A DNA stretch of 64,000 bases from contig NZ_JAHCKL010000005.1 in the NCBI RefSeq assembly GCF_026125785.1, positions 124,001 through 188,000 of the forward strand, read 5' to 3'. The translations under genes were made by a program, and so were the position numbers. Shown here piece by piece: positions 49,218 through 57,673 of this stretch; within the stretch, counting starts at the first letter, position 1; every line of letters begins with the position of its first letter. The notes beneath the pieces were generated by a model. The model was not told the origin of the DNA. It worked only from the letters and a program-made list of their open reading frames with translations, and made no database searches. The stretch comes from Hydrogenophaga sp. (GTDB lineage: Bacteria > Pseudomonadota > Gammaproteobacteria > Burkholderiales > Burkholderiaceae_C).

Positions 49218-50027
49218 ATGAACGCGAGACAACCGACCCTGCCGCCCCAGCCGCCCCGTGCCTGGGGTGTGCGGCTGTTGCTCCTGGGCATGGTGGTGCT
49301 GGCGGTCGCCAGCTTCGTCGAGGTCGGGGTGGACTGGGGGCGCCTGTTCTCGGTGGATGCCGCGCAGAAGATGGGTCGCTTCCTGGGCGAGATGGCTCAG
49401 CCTGCCATGGAGCCCGCGTTCCTGGCGCGGCTGGGCATCGCGACACTGGAGACGCTGGCCATGTCGGCCGTAGGCACTTTGCTGGCGGCCGTGTTCGGTC
49501 TGCTGCTGGCCTTGCCGGCCAGCCGCCTGCCAGGCCAGACCGCAGGGCTGTGGCGTGCGCCCACGCGCTGGTTGCTCAATGTGTTGCGCTCCATTCCTGA
49601 ACTGGTGTGGGCCGCGCTGCTGCTCATCTCGGCAGGGCTCGGACCGCTCGCGGGCACATTGGCGCTGGCGCTGCACACCACCGGTGTCCTGGGGCGTCTC
49701 TTTGCCGAAGTGATCGAGAACGCGCCCGATGGACCGGCGTTCGCGTTGCGCGTGCAGGGCGTGCCCGGCGGCCGGGCCTTTCTCTATGCCACCTTTCCGC
49801 TGGCACTGCCGCAGTTGCTGTCCTACACGCTCTACCGCTGGGAAAACAACATCCGTGCGGCGGCGGTGCTCGGCGTCGTGGGCGGCGGCGGCCTGGGCCA
49901 GATGCTGTCCTACCACATGGGGTTGTTCCATATGCGCGAGACTGGCGGCATTCTGTTGGCCACCATCCTGCTGGTGGCCTTGGTGGACCTGCTGTCCACC
50001 GTCGCGCGAAAGGTACTCAACCCATGA
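49218..50027 (+). CDS. ABC transporter permease (PhnE-like), second copy
   Basis: 269 residues with helices [40 protein letters not shown] and [18 protein letters not shown], and the loop [20 protein letters not shown]. It is a paralogue of the first permease, so the two probably form a heterodimer. Its stop overlaps the selB start (ATGA), coupling transport to selenoprotein translation. Confidence 0.9.
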   Translation: MNARQPTLPPQPPRAWGVRLLLLGMVVLAVASFVEVGVDWGRLFSVDAAQKMGRFLGEMAQPAMEPAFLARLGIATLETLAMSAVGTLLAAVFGLLLALPASRLPGQTAGLWRAPTRWLLNVLRSIPELVWAALLLISAGLGPLAGTLALALHTTGVLGRLFAEVIENAPDGPAFALRVQGVPGGRAFLYATFPLALPQLLSYTLYRWENNIRAAAVLGVVGGGGLGQMLSYHMGLFHMRETGGILLATILLVALVDLLSTVARKVLNP

Positions 50028-51949
50028 TCGTCGGAACGGCCGGCCACATCGACCACGGAAAGACCACGCTGGTGCGCGCGCTCACCGGCGTGGACACCGA
50101 TCGCCTGCCGGAGGAAAAGCAGCGCGGCGTGTCCATCGAACTGGGCTATGCCTTCACCGATGCGCCGGACGGCCAGCGCATCGGCTTCATCGATGTGCCA
50201 GGCCACGAGCGCCTGGTCCACACCATGCTGGCCGGTGCCACCGGCATCGATTTCGCCCTGCTGCTCGTCGCCGCCGACGACGGTGTGATGCCGCAGACGC
50301 GCGAGCATCTGGCCGTGCTGTCCCTGCTGGGCCTGCGGCGGGGCGTGGTGGCCCTGACCAAGTGCGACCGGGCGGATGCGGCGCGCCTGCGGTCCGTGGC
50401 CGATGACGTGGCCGCGCTGCTCGAAGGCACCTCGCTGGCGGGGGTGCCGGTGCTGCCCGTGTCGGCCCAGACCGGCGAAGGTATCGAAGCCCTCAAGGAC
50501 GTGCTGTTCCAGGCCGCGCGAGAGACCGGCGCGCATGCGCGCCTGAACGAGTCTTTCCGCCTCGCGGTGGACCGCGCGTTCACGCTCGACGGCGTGGGCA
50601 CCGTGGTCACCGGGACCGTGCACGCAGGCCAGGTGCGGGTGGGCGACGAACTCCAGCTCGTGCCAGGCGAACGGCGGGCGCGTGTGCGCAGCCTGCACGC
50701 GCAGAACCGCGCCGTCGCCACGGCGCAGGCCGGCCAGCGCTGCGCGGTGGCACTGGCGGGCGTGGAGCGGCAAGAGATCGAGCGCGGCCAGTGGCTGTGC
50801 CTGCCGGCCATGGCCATGGCGAGCGAGCGCGTGGACGTGCAGTTGACGCTCTGGCAAGGCGAGGCGCGGCCGCTGCGCTCCGGCGCGAGCGTGCACGTGC
50901 ACCTGGGCTCGGCATCGGTGTTGGGCACGGTGGCGGTGCTGGACCCACCGGCGCTGGAGCCCGGCCAGAGCGGGCGCGTGCAACTTGTGTTGCGCAAGCC
51001 GCTGGGCGTGTGGCATGGCGACCGTGTGGTGCTGCGCGACGCATCGGCCTCGCGCACGCTGGCCGGTGGCCGTGTGCTGGACCCGTGCGCGCCGGTGCGC
51101 TACCGACGCACGCCGCAGCGCCTGGCCGAACTCGATGCCCTGAGCCAGCCAGACGCGCGCTCGCGTCTGGCGGCGCTGCTCGCCGTGGCGCCTCAAGGCC
51201 TGGACCTGCGCCGCTTCGCGGCCGCGCAAGGCCAGGCGGTGGTGGACGAACTGCCCGCTGGCGCGCTGCGCCACAGCGATGCGCACGCGGACGTGGCGCT
51301 GGGCGCGGCGCAGACCGAGCAGGCCGAGGCGCGTGTCGTCCAGGTGCTGGCCGACTACCACGCGCGCCACACCGAGGAACTGGGGCCGGACAGTGCGCGG
51401 CTGCGCCGCCTGGCTCTGCCGCGCCTGTCCGAGCCGCTGTGGCGCGCCTTGCTGGCGCGCCTGCAGGCGGCCGCGCGGGTGCAGGTGCGTGGTGCGTTCG
51501 TGCACCTGCCCGAACATGGCGTGCGCCTGTCGGCCACCGAGGAACGCCTGGCGCAGAAGGTGGCCGCACCGTTGCTGGCGGCTGGCTTCGAGGGGGCGTG
51601 GGTGCGCGACCTGGCGCGCGACAGTGGCGAGCCTGAAGCGCTGATGCGTGTCACGCTCGTTCGGCTGTCGCAGCGCGGCGAGCTCTACCAGGTGGTCAAG
51701 GACCTCTACTACCCGCCGGCCACCATGGCTCGGCTGGCCGTCATCGCGCGCACCGTGGCTGCCGGGCAGGGCGGAGCGGTGGCGGCCGCCGCGTTCCGCG
51801 ACGCGACCGGCCTGGGCCGCAAGCGCGCAATACAGATACTGGAGCACTTCGACCGCATCGGCCTGTTGCGCCGTGTGGGCGATGCGCATTGGCTGCGTGC
51901 CGACAGTCAGCTTTTCCTGGACGACGCGCGGGCGGAGGCACCGCTATGA
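50024..51949 (+). CDS. selB: Selenocysteine-specific elongation factor SelB
   Basis: 641 residues. The GTPase domain has [38 protein letters not shown] and TKCD. Domains II-III follow from ~175 ([20 protein letters not shown]). The C-terminal winged helices (from ~370) include [19 protein letters not shown] and [20 protein letters not shown], the SECIS-binding part. It delivers Sec-tRNA to the ribosome at UGA. It ends 19 bp before tRNA-Sec. Confidence 0.96.
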   Translation: MIVGTAGHIDHGKTTLVRALTGVDTDRLPEEKQRGVSIELGYAFTDAPDGQRIGFIDVPGHERLVHTMLAGATGIDFALLLVAADDGVMPQTREHLAVLSLLGLRRGVVALTKCDRADAARLRSVADDVAALLEGTSLAGVPVLPVSAQTGEGIEALKDVLFQAARETGAHARLNESFRLAVDRAFTLDGVGTVVTGTVHAGQVRVGDELQLVPGERRARVRSLHAQNRAVATAQAGQRCAVALAGVERQEIERGQWLCLPAMAMASERVDVQLTLWQGEARPLRSGASVHVHLGSASVLGTVAVLDPPALEPGQSGRVQLVLRKPLGVWHGDRVVLRDASASRTLAGGRVLDPCAPVRYRRTPQRLAELDALSQPDARSRLAALLAVAPQGLDLRRFAAAQGQAVVDELPAGALRHSDAHADVALGAAQTEQAEARVVQVLADYHARHTEELGPDSARLRRLALPRLSEPLWRALLARLQAAARVQVRGAFVHLPEHGVRLSATEERLAQKVAAPLLAAGFEGAWVRDLARDSGEPEALMRVTLVRLSQRGELYQVVKDLYYPPATMARLAVIARTVAAGQGGAVAAAAFRDATGLGRKRAIQILEHFDRIGLLRRVGDAHWLRADSQLFLDDARAEAPL

Positions 51950-51968
51950 TCGGCCAGTCGGTTTTTGC

Positions 51969-52064
51969 GGAGGGGAAACGATCCTGGTGGGTCGGCCGGG
52001 CTTCAAACCCGGTGGGTGGCGCCATGCGTCGCCGGGTGGGTTCGACTCCCATTCTCCTCCGCCA
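51969..52064 (+). tRNA. selC: tRNA-Sec (anticodon TCA)
   Basis: 96 nt including CCA (52062-52064). The 8-bp acceptor stem GGAGGGGA/TCTCCTCC is longer than in ordinary tRNAs. The anticodon loop CTTCAAA at 52001-52007 carries TCA at 52003-52005. There is a long variable arm (GGCGCCATGCGTCGCC region) and a T loop TTCGACT closed by GTGGG/CCCAT. All are selenocysteine-tRNA features. It is probably co-transcribed with selB. Confidence 0.97.
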
Positions 52065-52136
52065 CTGGATGACGCTCTCCTCTGCGCGGTGTTCCTGGAT
52101 GCGACCCGTGCGCTCTTGGCCGAACCCTTGTTGAAC

Positions 52137-52580
52137 ATGGACCGCTTCTTGGCCGACTTTCCTGCCGGTTTGCTCTACCACGTCGAGCACCAGGTGTGGG
52201 CGCGGGTGGAGGCGCCCGACGTCGTGACCGTGGGCATCACGGCCCTGGGCATCAAGCTCTCGGGTGAAATCTACATGTGCCGCGCCCGGCCACTGGGCAC
52301 GGTGGTGGAGCAGGGCCGCTCGATCGGGGTGGTGGAGCTGGCCAAGTCCATCGTGTCGGTGAAGGCGCCGCTGTCGGGCACGGTGATCGAGGCCAACCCG
52401 GTGCTGGCGCAGCGGCCCGAGCGCGTGCACGAGGACCCGTATGGCGAGGGCTGGATCGCTCGCCTGCGACCCTCGGCGCTGGAGGCCGAGCGCGCGGCCT
52501 TGCTCCAAGGCGAAGCCGTGTTCGCGGCCATGGCGGAACACGCGCGCCTGCACCGCATCCAGATCGAACACCATGCCTGA
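52137..52580 (+). CDS. Glycine cleavage H-like lipoyl protein (LbpA-like)
   Basis: 147 residues from ATG 52137; a GTG at 52089 is possible. DVVTVGITALGIKLSGEIYM and GVVELAKSIVSVKAPLSGTV match GcvH, with the lipoyl-Lys in ELAKSI; HEDPYGEGWIARL closes the fold. A second copy of GcvH is expected elsewhere, so this one is probably specialised. Lipoate-binding proteins of the sHdr type (LbpA) carry sulfur intermediates. The stop overlaps the DsrE gene. Confidence 0.82.
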   Translation: MDRFLADFPAGLLYHVEHQVWARVEAPDVVTVGITALGIKLSGEIYMCRARPLGTVVEQGRSIGVVELAKSIVSVKAPLSGTVIEANPVLAQRPERVHEDPYGEGWIARLRPSALEAERAALLQGEAVFAAMAEHARLHRIQIEHHA

Positions 52581-52965
52581 CACGCACGAGGCCAGCGGCA
52601 TTGCCATCCTGCTGTGGGCGGCCGAACCCGAGGCCCCGCACCGGCTGGCCACACCTTTCTTCCATGCCGCTGCTGCTGCCGCCATGGACGTGCCGGTGGA
52701 AATCTATTTCACGGCCCGCAGCGTGCACCTGCTGGTGCCGGGCGTGGCCCAGGGCCTGCGGGCCAGCGAACGGTTCGACAAGACCGTGCTCGATGCCATG
52801 CGGGAAGCGGTGTCGCATGGCGCGCGCCTGCTGGCCTGCACCGATGCGCTGCACGCGCAGGGCATCGATCCGCGCGGACTGATCCCCGAGTGCAGCGGCC
52901 ATGGTGGCGCGGTGCAGTTCATGGCCCGCGCGTCAGATCTGCGCTGGCGCACACTGGTTTTCTGA
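52573..52965 (+). CDS. DsrE-like sulfur-relay family protein
   Basis: 130 residues. IAILLWAAEPEAPHRLATPF opens the fold, VPVEIYFTARSVHLLVPGV follows, and two cysteines lie in LLACTDALHAQGID and LIPECSGHGGAVQFM, the former at the DsrE active-Cys position. Relatives act as sulfurtransferases. It overlaps the GcvH-like gene by eight bases (ATGCCTGA), so they are coupled. Confidence 0.72.
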   Translation: MPDTHEASGIAILLWAAEPEAPHRLATPFFHAAAAAAMDVPVEIYFTARSVHLLVPGVAQGLRASERFDKTVLDAMREAVSHGARLLACTDALHAQGIDPRGLIPECSGHGGAVQFMARASDLRWRTLVF

Positions 52966-52967
52966 CG

Positions 52968-53546
52968 ATGTCCACTGCCGACGCGCGCTCCTCCATCCTG
53001 GCCAACCTGAACAGCCGTTTCTCGGTCGGTGCCAAACACCTGGCCGAGCCCGCACCCTCGCCGCAGGACCTGCAAGGCATGGCACAGGCCGCTTTGCGCG
53101 CTCCCGACCACGCGGGCCTGGTGCCGTTTCGCTTCGCAATCGTCCGCGGCGCGGCGCGAGAACGCCTGGCCGACCTGTTCGAGCAGGCCGCCGTGCAGGC
53201 CGGAAAGACCGCCGACGAAGCCGTGCTCGACCGCCGCCGCGCGCTCGAACCGCCGCTGCTGGTGGCGGTGATCGCGCGCATCGACACCGGCCACCCCGTG
53301 GCCAGCGTGCACGAACAATGGATGACCGTGGGCGGCGCGCTCACCAATTTCCTCAACGCGGCCCACGCGCTGGGCTACGCCGGCAAGATGCTGTCGGGTG
53401 CCAAGGTGCGCGCCGCACCCATCGTGGCCGCGTTCTGCGGCCCCGGCGAAAGCCTGGTGGGCTGGGTGGTGATGGGCACCGCGCGCAAGATCGGCACACC
53501 AAAATTCCAGAAGCCCGGACCGGACGAGGTGCTGCGCGACTGGTGA
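52968..53546 (+). CDS. Nitroreductase family protein
   Basis: 192 residues. ARSSILANLNSRFSVGAKHL, LQGMAQAALRAPDHAGLVPF and FLNAAHALGYAGKMLSGAKV match FMN-dependent nitroreductases (YdjA-like). It begins 2 bp after the DsrE gene. It probably uses NAD(P)H to reduce a nitro, quinone or perhaps oxidised sulfur or selenium compound. No substrate can be read from sequence. Confidence 0.82.
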   Translation: MSTADARSSILANLNSRFSVGAKHLAEPAPSPQDLQGMAQAALRAPDHAGLVPFRFAIVRGAARERLADLFEQAAVQAGKTADEAVLDRRRALEPPLLVAVIARIDTGHPVASVHEQWMTVGGALTNFLNAAHALGYAGKMLSGAKVRAAPIVAAFCGPGESLVGWVVMGTARKIGTPKFQKPGPDEVLRDW

Positions 53547-53560
53547 CCGCAGGCCAGTGC

Positions 53561-53784
53561 AGCGTGGGGGCCACAGACCCCGCCGCCGGGCCGCCCCAAG
53601 GCGGGGTCAGCCCCCTCGGGGGGCAGCGACCCGCGCAGCGGCGGAGCGTGGGGGCCACAGACCCCGCCGCCGGGCCGCCCCAAGGCGGGGTCAGCCCCCT
53701 CGGGGGGCAGCGACCCGCGCAGCGGTGGAGCGTGGGGGCAACAGACCCCACCGCCGGGCCGCCCCAAGGCGGGGTCAGACCCCC
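53561..53784. repeat. 84-bp tandem repeat, about 2.7 copies
   Basis: Copies begin at 53561, 53645 and 53729 (AGCGTGGGGGC...), exactly 84 bp apart and nearly identical. The unit contains a GC-rich palindrome (GCCCCAAGGCGGGG) and CCCCCTCGGGGGG. The array fills the gap between the nitroreductase and the convergent regulator gene. It is not a CRISPR: there are no spacers. Confidence 0.92.
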
Positions 53785-54906
53785 TCACCCCCACCACGGC
53801 AGCAGGCGCTTCATGGCCGTGATGTCGCCGCAGTGGTCGGCCGCGTAGCCGGGCAGGGCGTTGAGCTGTTCCTGCCACGCGCGGCTGCGCAGGCGCCGCA
53901 CCAGGTACTGCGCGGGTGTGCGCTCCAGGGTGCTCTTGAGGCAGGCGAGCACGTAGCGTTCCTCGGTCAGGGGCACGAAGTCCAGTCCGTGCGCGCTGGC
54001 CGCGTATTCGGTGCCCAGGCCCGCATCGGCCGTGCCGCAGGCCACGCTCAGGGCCACGGCGGCGTGCGTGGGCTCCACGCGCGAGTGGCCGTCGATGGCC
54101 TGGGGCTGCACACCGGCCTGGGCCAGCAGTTCGTCGAACAGCAGACGGGTCCCGGTGCCGATGCCGCGGTTGACGAAGCGTGCCCGCTTCTGTGCCAGGT
54201 CGGCGACGGTGCGCAGGCCCAGTGGGTTGCCTGGCGCCACCAGCAGTCCCTGGACACGCTGCGCGAAACCGATGAGCTTGTGCAGCCCCGGCTTGAGCAG
54301 AGGCCGGTGGCTGCGTGCGCTCAGGCTGCCTGCGGTGGCGAAGGACTGGGTGTGAAAGCCCGCCACATCGCAGCGCCCCTCGCTCAGGCTGCGGATCGCG
54401 TCCGTGCTGCCGCAGTAGCGGATGTCCAGGTGCAACGGCGGTGCGGGACTGCGTCCGCGCACGGGTTGGCTGCAGTGCTGCTGAAACACCCCCAACGCGA
54501 GGTCGTGGCTGGCGCACAGTGTGAGGTGGTTGCCAAGTGTCGCGTCTTCGTCAATGGCTTGTTCGTACGCGCGCGCCAGCGTGGTCTGCAACTGTTCGAG
54601 CTGCGGGGCCAGCCGCGCCTGGGCCATGCGTTCGGCCAGCAGCAGCCGCTCTCCGAAAGGCGTAAGCCGCGCGGCCTGCCCACGCTCCCAGAAAACCAGC
54701 GGCTGGCCCAATGGTCCTTCCCAAGCCTTGAGCTGGCCCCAGACATGGCGGTAGGACAGGCCCAGCGCACGCGCCGCACCCGAGATGGAGCCACTGGCAT
54801 GCAACGCCTGCAACAGGTCCTGCATGGGGTTGCGCAGCAATGGTCCTTGTGCACTGTCGGGGTGGGCACCCGCGGTGTGGGTGTAGGAGAGCTCGATCTT
54901 GCGCAT
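53785..54906 (-). CDS. ModE-like regulator with periplasmic-binding-protein domain
   Basis: 373 residues. The N-terminal winged helix (LLQALHASGSISGAARALGL, then SYRHVWGQLKAWE, about 30-62) is ModE/LysR-like. Residues about 120-340 form a PBP-like domain (DVAGFHTQSFATAGSLSARS, ARFVNRGIGTGTRLLFDELL). Such proteins sense molybdate, tungstate or organic ligands. It is convergent with the selenium/formate locus and could control it. ATG 54906 is chosen over a longer start. Confidence 0.82.
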   Translation of the reverse strand: MRKIELSYTHTAGAHPDSAQGPLLRNPMQDLLQALHASGSISGAARALGLSYRHVWGQLKAWEGPLGQPLVFWERGQAARLTPFGERLLLAERMAQARLAPQLEQLQTTLARAYEQAIDEDATLGNHLTLCASHDLALGVFQQHCSQPVRGRSPAPPLHLDIRYCGSTDAIRSLSEGRCDVAGFHTQSFATAGSLSARSHRPLLKPGLHKLIGFAQRVQGLLVAPGNPLGLRTVADLAQKRARFVNRGIGTGTRLLFDELLAQAGVQPQAIDGHSRVEPTHAAVALSVACGTADAGLGTEYAASAHGLDFVPLTEERYVLACLKSTLERTPAQYLVRRLRSRAWQEQLNALPGYAADHCGDITAMKRLLPWWG

Positions 54907-55036
54907 GGGCTTCGAGTGTGCATGAAACGGTTCGCCCGGGCTTGCCCTGATCGCCGATCTGTGGGCATACTGGGCCGGCACATGCCCGCCATGTCACCTC
55001 ATCGTTCCACAACACAACACCATCAAGGAGTCTTCC

Positions 55037-55453
55037 ATGGGAATCTTCAGCAACATCCTCGAAAAGCTTGGCATGGGCTCCCCCAAGGTCGTGCCGCAGC
55101 CGCCCGCTGCCGCCCCCGCGCCAGCCGCAACCGTGGCCGCCCCGCCTGCTGCGCCCCCCGCCGCCGCGCCGGCACCCGTGGCCTCCATCACCATGGTCGA
55201 CGTCATGGCCCTGATGGAAAAGAAAGCCGCGGCCAATCCGCAGAAACTCAACTGGCGCACTTCCATCGTGGACCTGCTCAAGCTGCTCGACCTCGACAGC
55301 AGCCTGGCTGCACGCAAGGAGCTGGCGAAGGAGCTCTATTGCCCTGACGAACTGATGGGTGATTCGGCGCAGATGAACATGTGGCTGCACAAGAACGTGC
55401 TGGCCCACATCGCGGCCAACGGCGGCAACATCCCGAAGGAGCTGCTCGACTGA
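55037..55453 (+). CDS. DUF3597 domain-containing protein
   Basis: 138 residues. The N-terminal GIFSNILEKLGMG is followed by a long Pro/Ala linker (about residues 20-50) and a helical C-terminal DUF3597 domain (VDVMALMEKKAAANPQKLNW, then MNMWLHKNVLAHIAANGGNI). The family is uncharacterised. It stands alone. Confidence 0.85.
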   Translation: MGIFSNILEKLGMGSPKVVPQPPAAAPAPAATVAAPPAAPPAAAPAPVASITMVDVMALMEKKAAANPQKLNWRTSIVDLLKLLDLDSSLAARKELAKELYCPDELMGDSAQMNMWLHKNVLAHIAANGGNIPKELLD

Positions 55454-55539
55454 TGGGCGCCCGGCCGCCGGGCCGGGGCGGGTCTTGACACGGGTGGGGG
55501 TATCACCTCCAATGCGCTTGTCCACCTCTGGAGAAACGC

Positions 55540-55788
55540 ATGCGCAAGACAGTTCTGTGTTCCCTGGCCATGGCGGTGCTGCTGCCCGTCGCGGCGCTGG
55601 CCGATGGCCCCACCTGCAACGCCGCTTCGGCCGAGAAGAAGCTCGCCGGCGCTGCCAAGACGTCGTTCCTGAAGAAGTGCGAGAAGGACGCCGCCGCAAC
55701 CTGCGATGCGAGCGCGACCGAGAAGAAGCTGCATGGCGCCGCGCGCACGAGCTTCACCAAGAAGTGCGTCAAGGACGCGGTGGGCTGA
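55540..55788 (+). CDS. PsiF repeat protein, exported
   Basis: 82 residues with a signal peptide (VLCSLAMAVLLPVAALA). Two PsiF-type repeats follow: CNAASAEKKLAGAAKTSFLK and CDASATEKKLHGAARTSFTK, each with conserved Cys and KKL. PsiF is a phosphate-starvation-inducible periplasmic protein of unknown role. Confidence 0.82.
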   Translation: MRKTVLCSLAMAVLLPVAALADGPTCNAASAEKKLAGAAKTSFLKKCEKDAAATCDASATEKKLHGAARTSFTKKCVKDAVG

Positions 55789-55812
55789 CGGCGAGCCTGT
55801 TTCGCCGGTCGC

Positions 55813-57003
55813 TCAGCGCGGCTGGCGCGCACCCAGCTTGCGGTAGACCGTGGCGCGGCTGATGCCCAGTGCGCGCGCGGCTTCCATGACGTTGCCACGC
55901 GCATCTTCCACCGCCTTGCGGATGAGGGCGGTTTCCACGTCCTTGAGCGGTACGCCATGGCTGGGGCCGTGAATGGCCGCCATGCTGTGCTCGCTGGTGC
56001 GGTTCATGCGCGCGAGCACACTCAGGCGCAGGCCGGACCACAAAGGCACTTCCAGTGCGCCGCGCTGGGCGCGCGCGGCGTCGAAGAAGGTCTGCATGGG
56101 CACGGCAAAGAGATCGTCGCAATGGTCGGGCGCCATGCCCGGGGCGATGCCCAGCATGTCCGCGGCGGGCCTGTTGAGCGCGGTGACCTGTCCTTCACCA
56201 TCCAGGCAGACCAGTCCGTCGCTGTCGTCGCCGTGTACGCGGCCGGGCCAGTTCAGGCACAGCAGCAGGCGGTGGGGCCGGCCGAGCGCGAGTGCGTTTT
56301 CGATGCTGCGCGCCGACTGGGTGACGAGGTGCTTGAGCGCAGGCTGTTCCACGACGTTGACGCCCGTGAGATCGAGCATGCCAACACAACGCCCGTCCGG
56401 CCCCCAGATGGGCGCGCCGGCGCAGCTGTAGACACTGGTGTCGTCGTAGAAATGCTCACCGCGGTGCAGCCAGACCGGTTGCAGTTCGGCCAGGGTGGTG
56501 CCGATGGCGGTGGTGCCCACGGCGCGCTCTGAGAGGTCCACGCCCACGCGCGCGATGTTGGCCGCCAGCGGGTCGTGCCGGTCCACCGGGCCGTTGACGT
56601 CGATCACCACGCCTTGCGCGTCGGTCAGGATGGCGAAGTAGCGCGTGTGCGCCATGGCACGCGAAAGCGACTGGATCACCGGCGCGGCCGCGCGCAGCAG
56701 GGGCTGGCTGGCCTCGATGGCGCGTGTCATGGCCTGGTCGCTGACCGCGTCGAAGGCGATGTGGCGTTGGGGTTCGAAGCCGAGATCCAGGCAGCGGCGC
56801 CAGGAGCGCTCCACCCAGGGCGCCAACAGAGGCTGCGTCGCAGGCGCGTGGTCTTTGAGCAGCGTTCGCCGGGCCCGCTCGATCAGTGCGAGGCGGTGCT
56901 GCTGCGGAACCGTGGGTGGGGACTGGGGTGTCGTCACGATCGGCTGCTGTGGTGGGCTTCGTGGGCTGGCGCCTTGGCCGTACCCGGCCGAGGCTCTCGA
57001 CAT
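55813..57003 (-). CDS. GAF-Fis regulator lacking an AAA+ domain (AcoR-like)
   Basis: 396 residues from ATG 57003. A GAF domain (SERAVGTTAIGTTLAELQPV, then SVYSCAGAPIWGPDGRCVGM) is followed by a PAS-like segment (LVCLDGEGQVTALNRPAADM) and a C-terminal Fis-type helix-turn-helix (ARALGISRATVYRKLGA). The sigma-54 AAA+ domain of AcoR proteins is missing, so it probably acts without sigma-54. Its place before the mocA/cox genes suggests it regulates them. Confidence 0.82.
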   Translation of the reverse strand: MSRASAGYGQGASPRSPPQQPIVTTPQSPPTVPQQHRLALIERARRTLLKDHAPATQPLLAPWVERSWRRCLDLGFEPQRHIAFDAVSDQAMTRAIEASQPLLRAAAPVIQSLSRAMAHTRYFAILTDAQGVVIDVNGPVDRHDPLAANIARVGVDLSERAVGTTAIGTTLAELQPVWLHRGEHFYDDTSVYSCAGAPIWGPDGRCVGMLDLTGVNVVEQPALKHLVTQSARSIENALALGRPHRLLLCLNWPGRVHGDDSDGLVCLDGEGQVTALNRPAADMLGIAPGMAPDHCDDLFAVPMQTFFDAARAQRGALEVPLWSGLRLSVLARMNRTSEHSMAAIHGPSHGVPLKDVETALIRKAVEDARGNVMEAARALGISRATVYRKLGARQPR

Positions 57004-57034
57004 TAGAGCAGCGTTTCGGCGCTGGTGCCAGGCC

Positions 57035-57673
57035 CTAACCAGGCCAACGCCAGGTCCAGCGCGTTTCCCGTGCCAGCACGTGCAGGTCCTGCGGCGTGTC
57101 CAGATCCCTTGTGTAGTGCGGGTTGTCCACCACCCACAGCCGCACCGCCGCGGGATGCGCGGCACGCCATTGCCGCAGGGTGTGCTGCATGGGGCCCAGC
57201 AGGTCGTCGCGCACCTGGGCGTCGAACACCACGGGGTGGCCGGGCTGCCCATGGACCATGGGGACCTGCACGCGCACACCCGGGTCGCGGGAGTCGTAGG
57301 CCTGCAGGGCGGCGCGCACGTCGTCCTGGTTGACGAGCGGTTGGTCGGCCAGCAGCACCACGATGCGCTCCACGTCGCTGGCCAGCGCGCGCAGTCCGGT
57401 GCGCAGCGAGGAGGCGGTGTCGTCCTCCGGGCGCGGGTTGATGACGCTCAGCGGCGCGATGTCCTCGGGCAGGCTGGTCACGTGGGCCTGTATGTCCTTG
57501 GCGTGGTGGCCGAGCACGAGCACCAGGTCGTGCCGTGCCGGGCCGCGCAGCGGCTGCAACTGGCGCAGCAGCCGTTCCAGCAGGCTTTGGCCATCGAGTT
57601 CAAGCAGGCACTTGGCTACCCCGCCCATGCGACGGCCGGCGCCTGCGGCAAGGATGATGAAACCGGTTTTCAC
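57035..57673 (-). CDS. MocA-like molybdenum cofactor nucleotidyltransferase
   Basis: 212 residues. The loop LAAGAGRRMGGVAKCLLEL near 8-26 and VVLLADQPLVNQDDV are those of MobA/MocA-type enzymes; GQPGHPVVFDA also matches. MocA makes the cytidine-type molybdopterin dinucleotide used by xanthine-dehydrogenase-family enzymes. It overlaps xdhC by four bases, last in the cox operon. Confidence 0.85.
   Translation of the reverse strand: MKTGFIILAAGAGRRMGGVAKCLLELDGQSLLERLLRQLQPLRGPARHDLVLVLGHHAKDIQAHVTSLPEDIAPLSVINPRPEDDTASSLRTGLRALASDVERIVVLLADQPLVNQDDVRAALQAYDSRDPGVRVQVPMVHGQPGHPVVFDAQVRDDLLGPMQHTLRQWRAAHPAAVRLWVVDNPHYTRDLDTPQDLHVLARETRWTWRWPG

Noticed and set aside
53561..53784. CRISPR-like array
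   Set aside because: The 84-bp units are directly adjacent with no spacers, and no cas genes are present.
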